Shown here: piece after piece, positions 17,873 through 26,002 of the stretch
Layout of the letters: each line of letters begins with the position of its first letter
Position numbering within the stretch: position 1 is the first letter of the stretch
NCBI RefSeq assembly: GCF_947499065.1
Contig: NZ_CANMMT010000001.1
Coordinates: forward strand, 806,001-870,000
Origin: an uncultured Tenacibaculum sp.
GTDB lineage: Bacteria; Bacteroidota; Bacteroidia; Flavobacteriales; Flavobacteriaceae
Length of the DNA stretch: 64,000 nucleotides
Reading direction: 5' to 3'
Position numbers and translations under genes: made by a program
The notes under the pieces: model-generated
What the model was told of the DNA's origin: nothing
The model's input: only the letters and a program-made list of their open reading frames with translations
Database searches by the model: none

Positions 17873-17880
17873 TAGCTTTG
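17873..17880 (+). promoter_or_regulatory. -7 promoter box of rsmI
   Basis: TAGCTTTG matches TAnnTTTG and is followed by four bases and the ATG at 17885. It is divergent from, and only 14 bp away from, the dxs box; the whole intergenic space is 38 bp. Confidence 0.6.
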
Positions 17881-17884
17881 CTGT

Positions 17885-18556
17885 ATGAGTAAATTGTATT
17901 TGGTACCAACACCTATTGGAAATTTAGAAGATATTACTTTAAGAGCTCTTAAGGTTTTAAAAGAAGTAGATTATATTTTAGCTGAAGATACGCGTACTAG
18001 TGGAAAGCTGTTAAAGCACTTTGAAATTAGCACACCTATGCAATCTCATCATATGCACAATGAACATAAAACAGTAGAAACTATAGTTAAAAGATTGCAA
18101 AGTGGTGAAACTTTTGCACTGATTTCAGATGCAGGAACCCCAGCAATTTCAGATCCAGGTTTTTTATTAACAAGAGCATGTGTTCAGCATAATATTGATG
18201 TTGAATGTTTACCAGGAGCAACTGCATTTGTGCCAGCTTTGGTAAATTCGGGTTTACCAAATGATAAATTCGTTTTTGAAGGTTTTTTACCAGTTAAAAA
18301 AGGAAGACAAACCCGATTAAAGTTTTTAGCAGAAGAAAAACGTACCATGATATTTTATGAAAGCCCTCATAAATTATTAAAAACATTAACTCATTTTGCC
18401 GAATACTTTGGTGAAGACAGGCAAGTTTCTGTTTCTAGAGAATTGACAAAATTATTTGAAGAAACCAAGCGAGGATGTGTAGCAGAAGTGTTATCATATT
18501 ATACAGAAAAGCCAGCAAAAGGTGAAATTGTGATTATTGTTGATGGTAAAAAATAA
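17885..18556 (+). CDS. rsmI: 16S rRNA (cytidine(1402)-2'-O)-methyltransferase
   Basis: The 223-residue SAM-dependent enzyme (tetrapyrrole-methylase fold) 2'-O-methylates C1402 in the decoding centre of 16S rRNA. The opening LYLVPTPIGNLEDITLRA and LAEDTRTSGKLLKHF (about 34-48), and SDAGTPAISDPG near 80, are diagnostic. It is shorter than the E. coli enzyme because the extra C-terminal domain is missing, which is usual in Bacteroidota. Its last base abuts the end of the reverse-strand paralog gene, with no terminator visible between them. Confidence 0.95.
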   Translation: MSKLYLVPTPIGNLEDITLRALKVLKEVDYILAEDTRTSGKLLKHFEISTPMQSHHMHNEHKTVETIVKRLQSGETFALISDAGTPAISDPGFLLTRACVQHNIDVECLPGATAFVPALVNSGLPNDKFVFEGFLPVKKGRQTRLKFLAEEKRTMIFYESPHKLLKTLTHFAEYFGEDRQVSVSRELTKLFEETKRGCVAEVLSYYTEKPAKGEIVIIVDGKK

Positions 18557-19246
18557 TTATACAAGTTTATATTCTGGGTAATGTTCTTCTAATAATTCCT
18601 CTGACTTTTTAGGAATAACAATTAGTGTTACATAAGAGTATATAATTGTTAGTGTAATAATTACTGAGATAATAAATGCACCAATACTTGATGGTGTACT
18701 CTCAATATGATTTAAAATTTGAGGAAGATTAGAAGCAACTATAACTCCTCCAAAAGAAGCTACATTAAAAATCATTTCTTCAAGCATCCATTTTTTTCCA
18801 TTGGTATTGGTTCTTTTTTTAAACTCCCTTTTAAGTTTAGTTACAAGATAAAGATCTAAAACGGCTATTAGAAAAAGAACTGCTCCCATTGTATAAACTC
18901 CAATTGGTAATTGTATGAAGTAATAAAAGAAAAAGATAAGACTTACCACTAAAAGTATTTTAGGTAAACCAAACCATTTTTTTGTGTACTTCCATAAGAT
19001 TTTACGATACTTTTTACCTAGTTGTTTCTGCTTTTCTTCTACTACATCCATAAAACCAAAAACACCAAATTTTTTAAAAGAAATATCTCTAGCTTGCTCA
19101 AAAGATAATTGAGGTTTTTCAATCCAAATTTGTTCGATATCGTTGGCCAAATGATCTACCAGTTCTGTTTGTACATCATAATGTTCTACATAATGCTGAC
19201 GTGTAAACTTGTATAATTGTTCTATATGTTGGTTTGTTAATTTCAT
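18557..19246 (-). CDS. Membrane protein of the PadR-linked paralog quartet (fourth gene)
   Basis: I do not recognise a named family. The 229-residue protein has a soluble N-terminal part (1-90) beginning MKLTNQHIEQLYKF and containing TELVDHLANDIE (28-39), followed by about four membrane helices. The N-terminal pattern LT--QI--hy-----DhR-E(L/M)-DH------E is shared by all four genes of the cluster, so they arose by tandem duplication and diverged. It overlaps the preceding gene by one base, which implies translational coupling. It is the last gene of the operon that begins with the PadR regulator. A sensor or signal-coupled membrane role is only inferred from PadR-linked HAAS/DUF1700-type operons. 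Confidence 0.8.
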   Translation of the reverse strand: MKLTNQHIEQLYKFTRQHYVEHYDVQTELVDHLANDIEQIWIEKPQLSFEQARDISFKKFGVFGFMDVVEEKQKQLGKKYRKILWKYTKKWFGLPKILLVVSLIFFFYYFIQLPIGVYTMGAVLFLIAVLDLYLVTKLKREFKKRTNTNGKKWMLEEMIFNVASFGGVIVASNLPQILNHIESTPSSIGAFIISVIITLTIIYSYVTLIVIPKKSEELLEEHYPEYKLV

Positions 19247-19911
19247 TATGATATAAGTTGTTTATATGTAGTATTAACTTTTTGATATTCTTTTTTGAAA
19301 AATTGAATTCCTAATATTGATTGCATAAAAACGAATCCAAAAACTATAGCAACCAAAAAAGGAAATTTGAAAACATCAATTCCTAGCATTTTAGGTATGT
19401 AGATGAAAAAATTTATAATACTTAGAGAAAAACCTGCTTGTGTTAAAGCATTATTTAATTGTATAGATTTATATACTCTATATTTTGTTAAAAAATAGAA
19501 TATAAAAATTGACATTGAAATTAAATAAGTAAATAAGGTATATTTAAAAATTTTAGAATAAAAACTAATTGTATAAAATAGAGCAACAAAGCTTAAAATC
19601 AACACAATTGAAGAGGTTTTAATAATAGAGTTTTTAAAATATTTCCAATATCTTTTTCGATATTCTTTTGCAAACACATTTTGTTTTCTCTGCATAATAC
19701 CTTCAAAATTACTTCCATTAAAGTTCTCTTTCCAACCTAAAGAAGCAAAACTATTTTGAACAGCATTCTTAAATTTTTCTCCATTTTCTAATTTGTTTTC
19801 AACATCGGTAACAACATGATCCAACATTTCTATTCGAATGTCCCAATATTTAACACCATCGTTTTCTAAACGATTTTCAATAAATTGTATTTGTTTTTCA
19901 GTTAGTTCCAT
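19246..19911 (-). CDS. Membrane protein of the PadR-linked paralog quartet (third gene)
   Basis: The 221-residue paralog begins MELTEKQIQFIENRLENDG and carries IRIEMLDHVVTDVE (26-39), the same helix pattern as its neighbours. A basic region ending in KEYRKRYWKYF (about 80-90) comes before about four membrane helices (from roughly residue 95). It overlaps both adjacent genes by a single base (stop and start codons share a base). The predicted topology places the conserved soluble domain in the cytoplasm. Function unknown. Confidence 0.8.
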   Translation of the reverse strand: MELTEKQIQFIENRLENDGVKYWDIRIEMLDHVVTDVENKLENGEKFKNAVQNSFASLGWKENFNGSNFEGIMQRKQNVFAKEYRKRYWKYFKNSIIKTSSIVLILSFVALFYTISFYSKIFKYTLFTYLISMSIFIFYFLTKYRVYKSIQLNNALTQAGFSLSIINFFIYIPKMLGIDVFKFPFLVAIVFGFVFMQSILGIQFFKKEYQKVNTTYKQLIS

Positions 19912-20567
19912 TAGTTTAAGTGAAAATTAGTGACATATTGTTGAATGTTTTTTTTCTGACTTACAAAGCTCATATAAACCAAGAAATTAGAAGCTAACAT
20001 AAAAGCAGTCTTATATAAGTATAAAGAAGAATCATCTGTTAAACCAATAAAAGGTATAATGATGGGAAGGTAAAAAGTGATTATATAATTAAAGAACAAA
20101 ATGTTTGAATAAGATTGAACGATTCTATTTTCACCAAACTTTTTTCTGAATTGATGTAATTTAAAAGCTATAAAAATTAAACTTGTAAAAAAGAGTACAT
20201 TGATTGTTTCACTTAGATAATTAATTTTAAATAGATTTAGAAAATATATTGCAGTAAAAAAAAGCAGTAAAAGGCTTATGTAGTAAGGCTTTATTACAAG
20301 ATTTATTGTTTTCTTGGTATAAAACCAAAAGCTTTTATTTTTCAGTTTTTCATATTCATTTAAATATTTCTTTTTTTGACTAAGCATATATTTTATAAAA
20401 GGAGTTTGAAATCTTTTATTCTCAAAAAAAGCAGGAATATTCTCAATTTTATTTTCAATTTCAGAAGCAATATGGTCCACCATTTCAAAACGAATATCAA
20501 CATATTCAATGCCTATTCCCTCTAAGAAATCATTAATTCTTTGTATTTGTTGTTTTGTTAGTTCCAT
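19911..20567 (-). CDS. Membrane protein of the PadR-linked paralog quartet (second gene)
   Basis: The 218-residue paralog begins MELTKQQIQRINDFLEGIG and carries IRFEMVDHIASEIEN (26-40). Together with the gene downstream it is the most similar pair of the quartet at the N-terminus. About four membrane helices follow a basic stretch (KKKYLNEYEKLKNK). It lies 5 bp after the first paralog. No enzymatic motif is seen, and the function is unknown. Confidence 0.8.
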   Translation of the reverse strand: MELTKQQIQRINDFLEGIGIEYVDIRFEMVDHIASEIENKIENIPAFFENKRFQTPFIKYMLSQKKKYLNEYEKLKNKSFWFYTKKTINLVIKPYYISLLLLFFTAIYFLNLFKINYLSETINVLFFTSLIFIAFKLHQFRKKFGENRIVQSYSNILFFNYIITFYLPIIIPFIGLTDDSSLYLYKTAFMLASNFLVYMSFVSQKKNIQQYVTNFHLN

Positions 20568-20572
20568 AGCTA

Positions 20573-21217
20573 TTATTTTAACAAGTGCTTGTACTTGTTT
20601 AAAATTGTTGTTTTTTTCTTTTTAATAATAATTAATCCAGCTACACTTAAACTAAAAGCCATAAACCAATAGATAAAGAATAATATTCTGTGAGTATTTA
20701 AATAATCTTTAACTAAAGTGAAAGAGAAAAGGAAAACTTGGGGTAAACTCATCATGTTTCCTAAATATTTAAAAGAAATGAGCTGTCTTACTTTTTTATT
20801 TTCATGATAGGTTAGATATAAACCGTAAAGAATTTGAAAAACTATAGAACAGAAAAAAACTAAGTAGAGTAGGGAGTTACTTAAAGTAAAAGAAAGATTT
20901 AGAATGACTAAAGTACTTAATAAACTTATAGGAAGTATTTTTAAATCTGTAAAAAAACTATAGACAGTTAGCCATAATTCTTTTTGATAAGCCCAGTGTA
21001 TTTTTGACCTTCTATCATTCCCGTATTGAAATATAAAATTGGCTTTGTCGGCTAAATATTGCGATAAATTACCGTCTAATGTAGTTTCTTCAAAATCACA
21101 TATTAGATGATCCATTAATTCATAACGCTCTTCTTCATCAGAAAATGATTTTTTCTTTTTTAGATAATTATCTAAGAAGACTAATTGTTTTTCTGTAATA
21201 GTATATTTCTTTTTCAT
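20573..21217 (-). CDS. Membrane protein of the PadR-linked paralog quartet (first gene)
   Basis: The 214-residue protein begins MKKKYTITEKQLVFLDNYL and contains ERYELMDHLICDFEE (about 30-44), the shared motif, then four or five membrane helices from about residue 90. It is the most divergent of the four paralogs. The ATG at 21217 lies one base after the PadR stop codon (21219-21221) and is preferred over a GTG-like upstream extension to 21232 that would overlap padR by 14 bp. Function unknown. Confidence 0.8.
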   Translation of the reverse strand: MKKKYTITEKQLVFLDNYLKKKKSFSDEEERYELMDHLICDFEETTLDGNLSQYLADKANFIFQYGNDRRSKIHWAYQKELWLTVYSFFTDLKILPISLLSTLVILNLSFTLSNSLLYLVFFCSIVFQILYGLYLTYHENKKVRQLISFKYLGNMMSLPQVFLFSFTLVKDYLNTHRILFFIYWFMAFSLSVAGLIIIKKKKTTILNKYKHLLK

Positions 21218-21218
21218 A

Positions 21219-21557
21219 TTACTCCAAACCAAATTTAGGATTGACTAGTTGCTGCATTGTTTGTAAAAACTCTTGCATTTCTGCAAGTCTATTTACAGTT
21301 TCCTTAGTACCACTTTCTGTCAGTTTATAATACTTGCGTAGTCTATTTCCAACTTTAGCAACTTCAACATCTAACAAGCCTTCAGCTTCTAGTTTGTGTA
21401 ACGCAGGGTATAGTGCACCTTCGGTGATTTTTAATTCGCCTTTGGTTAATTCTTTTACCTTTTGAGTTATTTCATATCCATACATCTTATCATTTTGTGC
21501 TAATAGCTTCAAGATGATAGTTTGTAATGAGCCTTTATATAATTTTTGATTTCCCAT
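21219..21557 (-). CDS. PadR family transcriptional regulator
   Basis: The 112-residue regulator has the PadR winged-helix fold: LYKGSLQTIILKLLAQNDKM (5-24), YGYEITQKVKELTKGELKI, then ITEGALYPALHKLEAEGLL and the wing VGNRLRKYYKLTESG. The C-terminal helix (about 80-105) serves for dimerisation. Members of this family usually repress their own operon and respond to small molecules or envelope stress. The gene heads the quartet of membrane proteins, and the palindromes at 21565-21629 lie over its promoter, so autoregulation is likely. The ligand is unknown. Confidence 0.93.
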   Translation of the reverse strand: MGNQKLYKGSLQTIILKLLAQNDKMYGYEITQKVKELTKGELKITEGALYPALHKLEAEGLLDVEVAKVGNRLRKYYKLTESGTKETVNRLAEMQEFLQTMQQLVNPKFGLE

Positions 21558-21564
21558 AATTTAT

Positions 21565-21629
21565 ATACCTAAAAAACTTAGGTATGCAAATATACATAAT
21601 TTTCTTATGTATAAAATACTTAGGTATTA
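21565..21629. promoter_or_regulatory. Operator array upstream of padR (three palindromes)
   Basis: Palindrome 1 pairs ATACCTAA (21565-21572) with TTAGGTAT (21578-21585) across five bases. Palindrome 2 pairs TATACATAA (21591-21599) with TTATGTATA (21605-21613), also across five bases. A third, shorter one (AATAC/GTATT, 21616-21629) contains another TTAGGTAT half-site. The shared half-site is ATAC[A/C]TAA. The arrangement and the location over the promoter fit PadR binding sites; that PadR binds here is inferred. Confidence 0.72.
21587..21594 (-). promoter_or_regulatory. -7 promoter box of the padR operon
   Basis: On the reverse strand TATATTTG matches TAnnTTTG. It lies between palindromes 1 and 2 and overlaps the edge of the second, so a protein bound there would block transcription. 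Confidence 0.6.
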
Positions 21630-21671
21630 TTTTTTATGAGTAGAAGAATAAACGGTTACCTCACTATTTCT

Positions 21672-21679
21672 TATTTTTG
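21672..21679 (+). promoter_or_regulatory. Putative -7 promoter box of the reductase gene
   Basis: TATTTTTG fits TAnnTTTG and lies 18 bp before the ATG at 21698. No -33 element is clear. Confidence 0.5.
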
Positions 21680-21697
21680 TGCATTTAAATAGAATAA

Positions 21698-22750
21698 ATG
21701 GCTACATTTCATAAATTAATTATTGAAAAAATAATAAAAGAGACAGCAGATGCTGTATCTATTTTATTTACTGTTCCTGCTGAGCTAAAAGAAGCTTATA
21801 AATTTGTTGCAGGACAATATATTACCATAAAAACGAAGTTAAACGATCAAGAGGTTAGGAGAGCATATTCTATATGTGCTTCACCAAATACGAACGAAAT
21901 TAAAGTAGCTGTAAAGGCTGTTGAAAAAGGATTGTTTTCTACCTATGCAACAACAAAATTAAAAGAGAATACAACTTTAGAGGTTTCTGAACCTGAAGGT
22001 AAATTCATATTAGAACCTACAGGGAATAAAAACTATATAGCATTTGCTGCAGGTAGCGGAATCACACCTGTTTTATCTATGATAAAAGTAGTGTTAGAGA
22101 ATGAACCAACCTCAACTTTTACATTAGTTTTTGGGAATAAAAAAGCTGATAGCACTATTTTTTATGATGAATTGAATGCTTTAGCTGAAAAATATCCAAC
22201 ACAGTTTAATTTACACTATGTGTTTAGTCAAGAGGTAAAAACAAACACTAAGTTTGGAAGAATAGATAAAGGACATGTAAATTATTTTGTAAAGAATGTT
22301 CATAAAGATATTTCTTTTGATTCTGCCTACTTATGTGGTCCAGAAGAAATGATTACTACAGTTTCTGAAACTTTACAAGATAACGGATTTGATGAAGAAA
22401 ATATTCATTTTGAATTATTTACAGCAAGTTCGTCACCAGATGAAGAAATTCCAATGCAATTTCCTGACGGAAAATCTGGAATTACCGTTTTATTAGATGA
22501 TGAAGAGTCTACTTTTACAATGGATAAAACAGATACAATTTTGGCAGCATCATTACGTAATCAGTTAGATGCTCCTTATTCATGTCAAGGTGGTGTTTGT
22601 AGTAGTTGTATTGCTAAGGTAACAGAAGGAAAAGCTGTAATGACTAAGAACTCTATTTTAACAGATGACGAATTAGAGGAAGGACTAATATTAACTTGTG
22701 TAGCACATCCAGCAACTCCAAAGGTTGTGGTTGATTATGATGACGTTTAA
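21698..22750 (+). CDS. Ferredoxin reductase with a C-terminal 2Fe-2S domain (PaaE-like)
   Basis: The 350-residue flavoprotein couples NAD(P)H to a plant-type 2Fe-2S cluster. The FAD-binding motif is RRAYSIC (near 53-59) and the nucleotide-binding loop is AAGSGITPVLSMI near 120. The C-terminal cysteines C296, C301, C304 and C334 give the C-X4-C-X2-C-X29-C spacing of 2Fe-2S ferredoxins. The order FAD, NAD, ferredoxin is that of phenylacetyl-CoA epoxygenase reductase PaaE and of Hcr/hydroxylase reductases. No paaABCD genes are nearby, so the partner oxygenase or the real role cannot be named. Confidence 0.85.
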   Translation: MATFHKLIIEKIIKETADAVSILFTVPAELKEAYKFVAGQYITIKTKLNDQEVRRAYSICASPNTNEIKVAVKAVEKGLFSTYATTKLKENTTLEVSEPEGKFILEPTGNKNYIAFAAGSGITPVLSMIKVVLENEPTSTFTLVFGNKKADSTIFYDELNALAEKYPTQFNLHYVFSQEVKTNTKFGRIDKGHVNYFVKNVHKDISFDSAYLCGPEEMITTVSETLQDNGFDEENIHFELFTASSSPDEEIPMQFPDGKSGITVLLDDEESTFTMDKTDTILAASLRNQLDAPYSCQGGVCSSCIAKVTEGKAVMTKNSILTDDELEEGLILTCVAHPATPKVVVDYDDV

Positions 22751-22772
22751 TTTAATAACATATATTTTATAA

Positions 22773-23459
22773 ATGGACTTTTACGACTTTAAAAATGCCT
22801 TCTTTGTTGGTGTAGTATTTTCTTTTATGATAGGTCCAGTTTTCTTTATGCTTCTTAAAACAAGTATATTAAAAGGAGCAAGAGCTGCTATTGCATTTGA
22901 TATTGGAGTTATTTTAGGAGATATATCCTTTATGTTAATAGCTTATTTTGGAAGTAGAAGTTTGTTAGAACAAATTAAGGATGACCCTCGATTATTTTTA
23001 ATCGGAGGGTTAATTCTTATTGTTTATGGTTTGATAACCTATTTAGATAAAAACAATAAAAAGGAATTACAAGCTCCAGAAGTTGATATTCCTGAAAGTA
23101 ATAATTACTTAAAATTGCTTTTAAAAGGATTTGCTTTAAACTTTATTAATATAGGTGTTTTAGCAGGTTGGTTAGGTATTATTGTTGTAGTAGGACCAAC
23201 GTTAGATATGAACCCGACCTATATGTTTTGGTATTTTGCCACGGTAATATTGGGGTATGCTACTACCGATTTAGGGAAAATATTACTAGCTAAACAATTA
23301 AAAAGTAAATTAACACCTCTAGTTATTTATAGAATAAAAAGAGGAATGGGAGTGTTATTAATCGTTTTTGGAGCGATTATAATGCTAAAAACTTTTATTC
23401 CTAAAGAAAAGATGGATAGCTTATTACAAACAGTAGAAGAAACTACTAAAAACCAATAA
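22773..23459 (+). CDS. LysE family amino-acid exporter
   Basis: The 228-residue membrane protein has six helices and the LysE-type start SFMIGPVFFMLLKTSILKG (18-36), then a long hydrophobic stretch with FDIGVILGDISFMLIAYFG. Members export basic or branched-chain amino acids or homoserine lactones; the substrate is not predictable. It lies 22 bp after the reductase gene on the same strand. Its last 14 bp overlap the end of the convergent mgtE gene, and no terminator separates them. Confidence 0.85.
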   Translation: MDFYDFKNAFFVGVVFSFMIGPVFFMLLKTSILKGARAAIAFDIGVILGDISFMLIAYFGSRSLLEQIKDDPRLFLIGGLILIVYGLITYLDKNNKKELQAPEVDIPESNNYLKLLLKGFALNFINIGVLAGWLGIIVVVGPTLDMNPTYMFWYFATVILGYATTDLGKILLAKQLKSKLTPLVIYRIKRGMGVLLIVFGAIIMLKTFIPKEKMDSLLQTVEETTKNQ

Positions 23460-24795
23460 TCATTTTGGCTATCCAGAAATAAATAAGAATCCCAAAAATA
23501 TCGTTACTTGTTGTAATAAAAGGTCCTGTAGCAATCGCAGGATCAATACCTCTTTTATTTAAAAATAAAGGAATAAAAGTTCCAATTAGTCCAGCAACTA
23601 TAATTACTACAAAGAGAGATATTGAAATAGCACTTGCTATTTTATAGTCTTGTTCAGAAATAAAAACATATATAAATAGTAAAACAGCTAAGGCAAGTCC
23701 ATTAATCATAGCTAATGATACTTCTTTTAATAACCTGTCTGTAATACTACCTTTTACATCGTCATTTGCTAAACCTTGTACAATAATTGCTGATGATTGT
23801 ACTCCTACATTTCCAGCCATTGCAGCAATTAACGGAGTAAACATAAAAAGAATGGCATTTTCTTTAATAGCATCGTCAAAAAAGCCCATAATACCAGCAG
23901 CACCAACACCTCCAAGAAGACCTAAGAATAGCCAAGGTAAACGAGCACGTGTTAATTCCCATATTGTATCATCAGCTTCAACATCTTGGGTAATACCAGC
24001 TGCTAATTGATAATCTTTATCGGCTTCTTCCTTAATAACGTCAACAATATCATCAATAGTAATTCTTCCTACTAAAATACCTAACTCGTCTACAACGGGT
24101 ATCGCTTCTAAATCGTATTTACGCATAACGTTAGCAACATCTTCAGCTTCATCATTAACATTAACAAAGTCTAACTTAGGAATATATACATCGGCAATTT
24201 TAGCACGTGTAGAGGCCATTAATAAATCTTTCAATGATAAACGACCTTTTAGTTTACCACTATCGTCAACTACATATATAGAATGTACTCTGGTTACTTC
24301 TTCTGCTTGAACACGCATTTCTTTTACACAGCGTAAAACAGTCCAGTTTTCGTTAACTTTTACAAGTTCTTTTGCCATTAAACCACCAGCAGAATCTTCA
24401 TCATATCGTAGTAATTCTACAATTTCTTTGGCGTGTTCTTCATCTTCAATCTCTTGCATTACTTCCTGCTTTCTTTTTTCAGGAAGTTCTCCAATTACAT
24501 CGGCAGCATCATCGGTGTCAAGTTCATCAATTTCTTCAGCAATTTCTTTTGCCGTAAGTTGTTGAAATATTTTTTCACGTACATCATCATCCACATCCAT
24601 TAAAACTTCAGCGGTTGTTTCACTGTCTAATAAACGAATAATGTATAATGCCTCTTCAAAAGATAATTCATCTAAAACTTCTGCAATATCGGCGTGATGT
24701 ATATCTGAGAAAAAACTGGAAAGCGCTGTGTCTTTCTGGTTTTTAATCAGTTCCTGTACGTTTTCTAAAAGATCTTTAGTAATTTCTAATGCCAT
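23446..24795 (-). CDS. mgtE: Magnesium transporter MgtE
   Basis: The 449-residue Mg2+ channel has the complete family layout: an N-terminal MgtE_N superhelical domain (about 20-130), a CBS pair (about 135-255, including [12 protein letters not shown] and [23 protein letters not shown]), a connecting helix, and five transmembrane helices (about 285-449). The membrane part includes [17 protein letters not shown], the segment lining the pore. CBS domains bind Mg2+ and close the channel when intracellular Mg2+ is high. It overlaps rsmA by 20 bp at its start, which implies cotranscription. Confidence 0.95.
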   Translation of the reverse strand: MALEITKDLLENVQELIKNQKDTALSSFFSDIHHADIAEVLDELSFEEALYIIRLLDSETTAEVLMDVDDDVREKIFQQLTAKEIAEEIDELDTDDAADVIGELPEKRKQEVMQEIEDEEHAKEIVELLRYDEDSAGGLMAKELVKVNENWTVLRCVKEMRVQAEEVTRVHSIYVVDDSGKLKGRLSLKDLLMASTRAKIADVYIPKLDFVNVNDEAEDVANVMRKYDLEAIPVVDELGILVGRITIDDIVDVIKEEADKDYQLAAGITQDVEADDTIWELTRARLPWLFLGLLGGVGAAGIMGFFDDAIKENAILFMFTPLIAAMAGNVGVQSSAIIVQGLANDDVKGSITDRLLKEVSLAMINGLALAVLLFIYVFISEQDYKIASAISISLFVVIIVAGLIGTFIPLFLNKRGIDPAIATGPFITTSNDIFGILIYFWIAKMIIGF

Positions 24796-25588
24796 CGTTT
24801 GCGATTTTTGCCGTCAATTCAATGAATTTTTGTACCGATAATTGTTCGGGACGCATCGCAAAGATAGGGTCTTCTTTTAATGTATCCGAGAGATCGAAAG
24901 ATTTTAAACTAGAACGTAGCATTTTTCTTCGTTGATTAAATGCTGTTTTTACTACTCTAAAAAATAATTTCTCATCAACTGGAAGATTGTAGTCTTTTTT
25001 TCTAATTAACCGTATAACACCAGAATCTACTTTTGGTGGTGGATTAAAAACGGTAGGAGGGACTGTAAATAAATATTCAGCATCATAAAAAGCTTGTGTC
25101 AAAACGGATAAAATCCCATAGGTTTTAGACCCTTCTTTTTCTGCTATTCGTAATGCTACTTCTTTTTGGAACATCCCAGAGAATTCTGGTACAAAATCTC
25201 TATTTTCAATTGCTTTAAAAACAATTTGTGAAGAAATGTTGTAAGGAAAGTTTCCAATAATGGCAATCTGCTCTTTATTGAAAGTATCAGTAATATTCTT
25301 TTTTAAAAAATCACCTTCAATAATGGTGAATTTTTCAGAAGAAGTATCTAGTTTAATATGTTCTAGAGGAAATGTTTCTTTTAGGTATTCTACCGATTCA
25401 GAATCTAATTCCATTACCGTAACCTTAGGCTTTTTTTCTAATAAGTATTTTGTTAGAACTCCCATTCCAGGTCCTATTTCCAATACGTTATCATATCCAT
25501 TTTCGGTTAACGAATCTGCTATTTTTTTTGCGATGTTTTCATCGGTTAAAAAATGCTGTCCTAAGTGTTTCTTTGCTCTTACGGTCAT
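24776..25588 (-). CDS. rsmA: 16S rRNA (adenine(1518)-N(6)/adenine(1519)-N(6))-dimethyltransferase
   Basis: The 270-residue enzyme dimethylates two adjacent adenines of 16S rRNA (KsgA). The start [18 protein letters not shown], the SAM motif [19 protein letters not shown] (about 36-54) and the catalytic FPYNISS are diagnostic. The last motif is NFPY instead of NLPY, a common variant in this group. It is translated with mgtE (20-bp overlap), and DUF4286 lies upstream on the same strand after a 67-bp gap. Confidence 0.95.
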   Translation of the reverse strand: MTVRAKKHLGQHFLTDENIAKKIADSLTENGYDNVLEIGPGMGVLTKYLLEKKPKVTVMELDSESVEYLKETFPLEHIKLDTSSEKFTIIEGDFLKKNITDTFNKEQIAIIGNFPYNISSQIVFKAIENRDFVPEFSGMFQKEVALRIAEKEGSKTYGILSVLTQAFYDAEYLFTVPPTVFNPPPKVDSGVIRLIRKKDYNLPVDEKLFFRVVKTAFNQRRKMLRSSLKSFDLSDTLKEDPIFAMRPEQLSVQKFIELTAKIANDGIRNY

Positions 25589-25655
25589 GTTCTAAGATAA
25601 AAAATTTAAGATTAAGAAGTATCTTTATTCTTATGTAACTGTAGTTTGTTTCTTT

Positions 25656-25985
25656 TTAGTTGCTAGATACAGTAGGGTAAAATTCGTTTATTACTTTTAG
25701 TTCAGTGCGGAAGGCTAGCATTTTATCAGCAAACTTTTTAAGACCATCTGAACGTAGTTTATCAGCATCGTGTTTGTAATAGTTTTCTAAATCTTCACGT
25801 GATTTAGCCGTGTATTGAATAGAGTAAGTTACTCCTCCCATTTCTTCTTTTACTAAAACTTGTGTCAACTTAGCGCTTAAAAAGCGTCCTGTTGCTAAAA
25901 CTTCTGGTATATGGCTTTCAATCCAAGTTAACCATTCTGCATGAACACTTTCGTCAATATTTACTGTTACGTTATATATATACAT
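25656..25985 (-). CDS. DUF4286 family protein
   Basis: The 109-residue soluble protein belongs, by recollection, to DUF4286, often found near rsmA or TPR genes in Bacteroidota. It begins MYIYNVTVNIDESVHAEWL and has a dimeric alpha/beta-barrel-like pattern (ABM-type fold) with YSIQYTAKSREDLENYY near 65. It carries no signal peptide. It is 17 bp downstream of the TPR gene and presumably in the same operon. The function is unknown. Confidence 0.8.
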   Translation of the reverse strand: MYIYNVTVNIDESVHAEWLTWIESHIPEVLATGRFLSAKLTQVLVKEEMGGVTYSIQYTAKSREDLENYYKHDADKLRSDGLKKFADKMLAFRTELKVINEFYPTVSSN

Positions 25986-26002
25986 TGTTGTTTTCTATAA
26001 GA

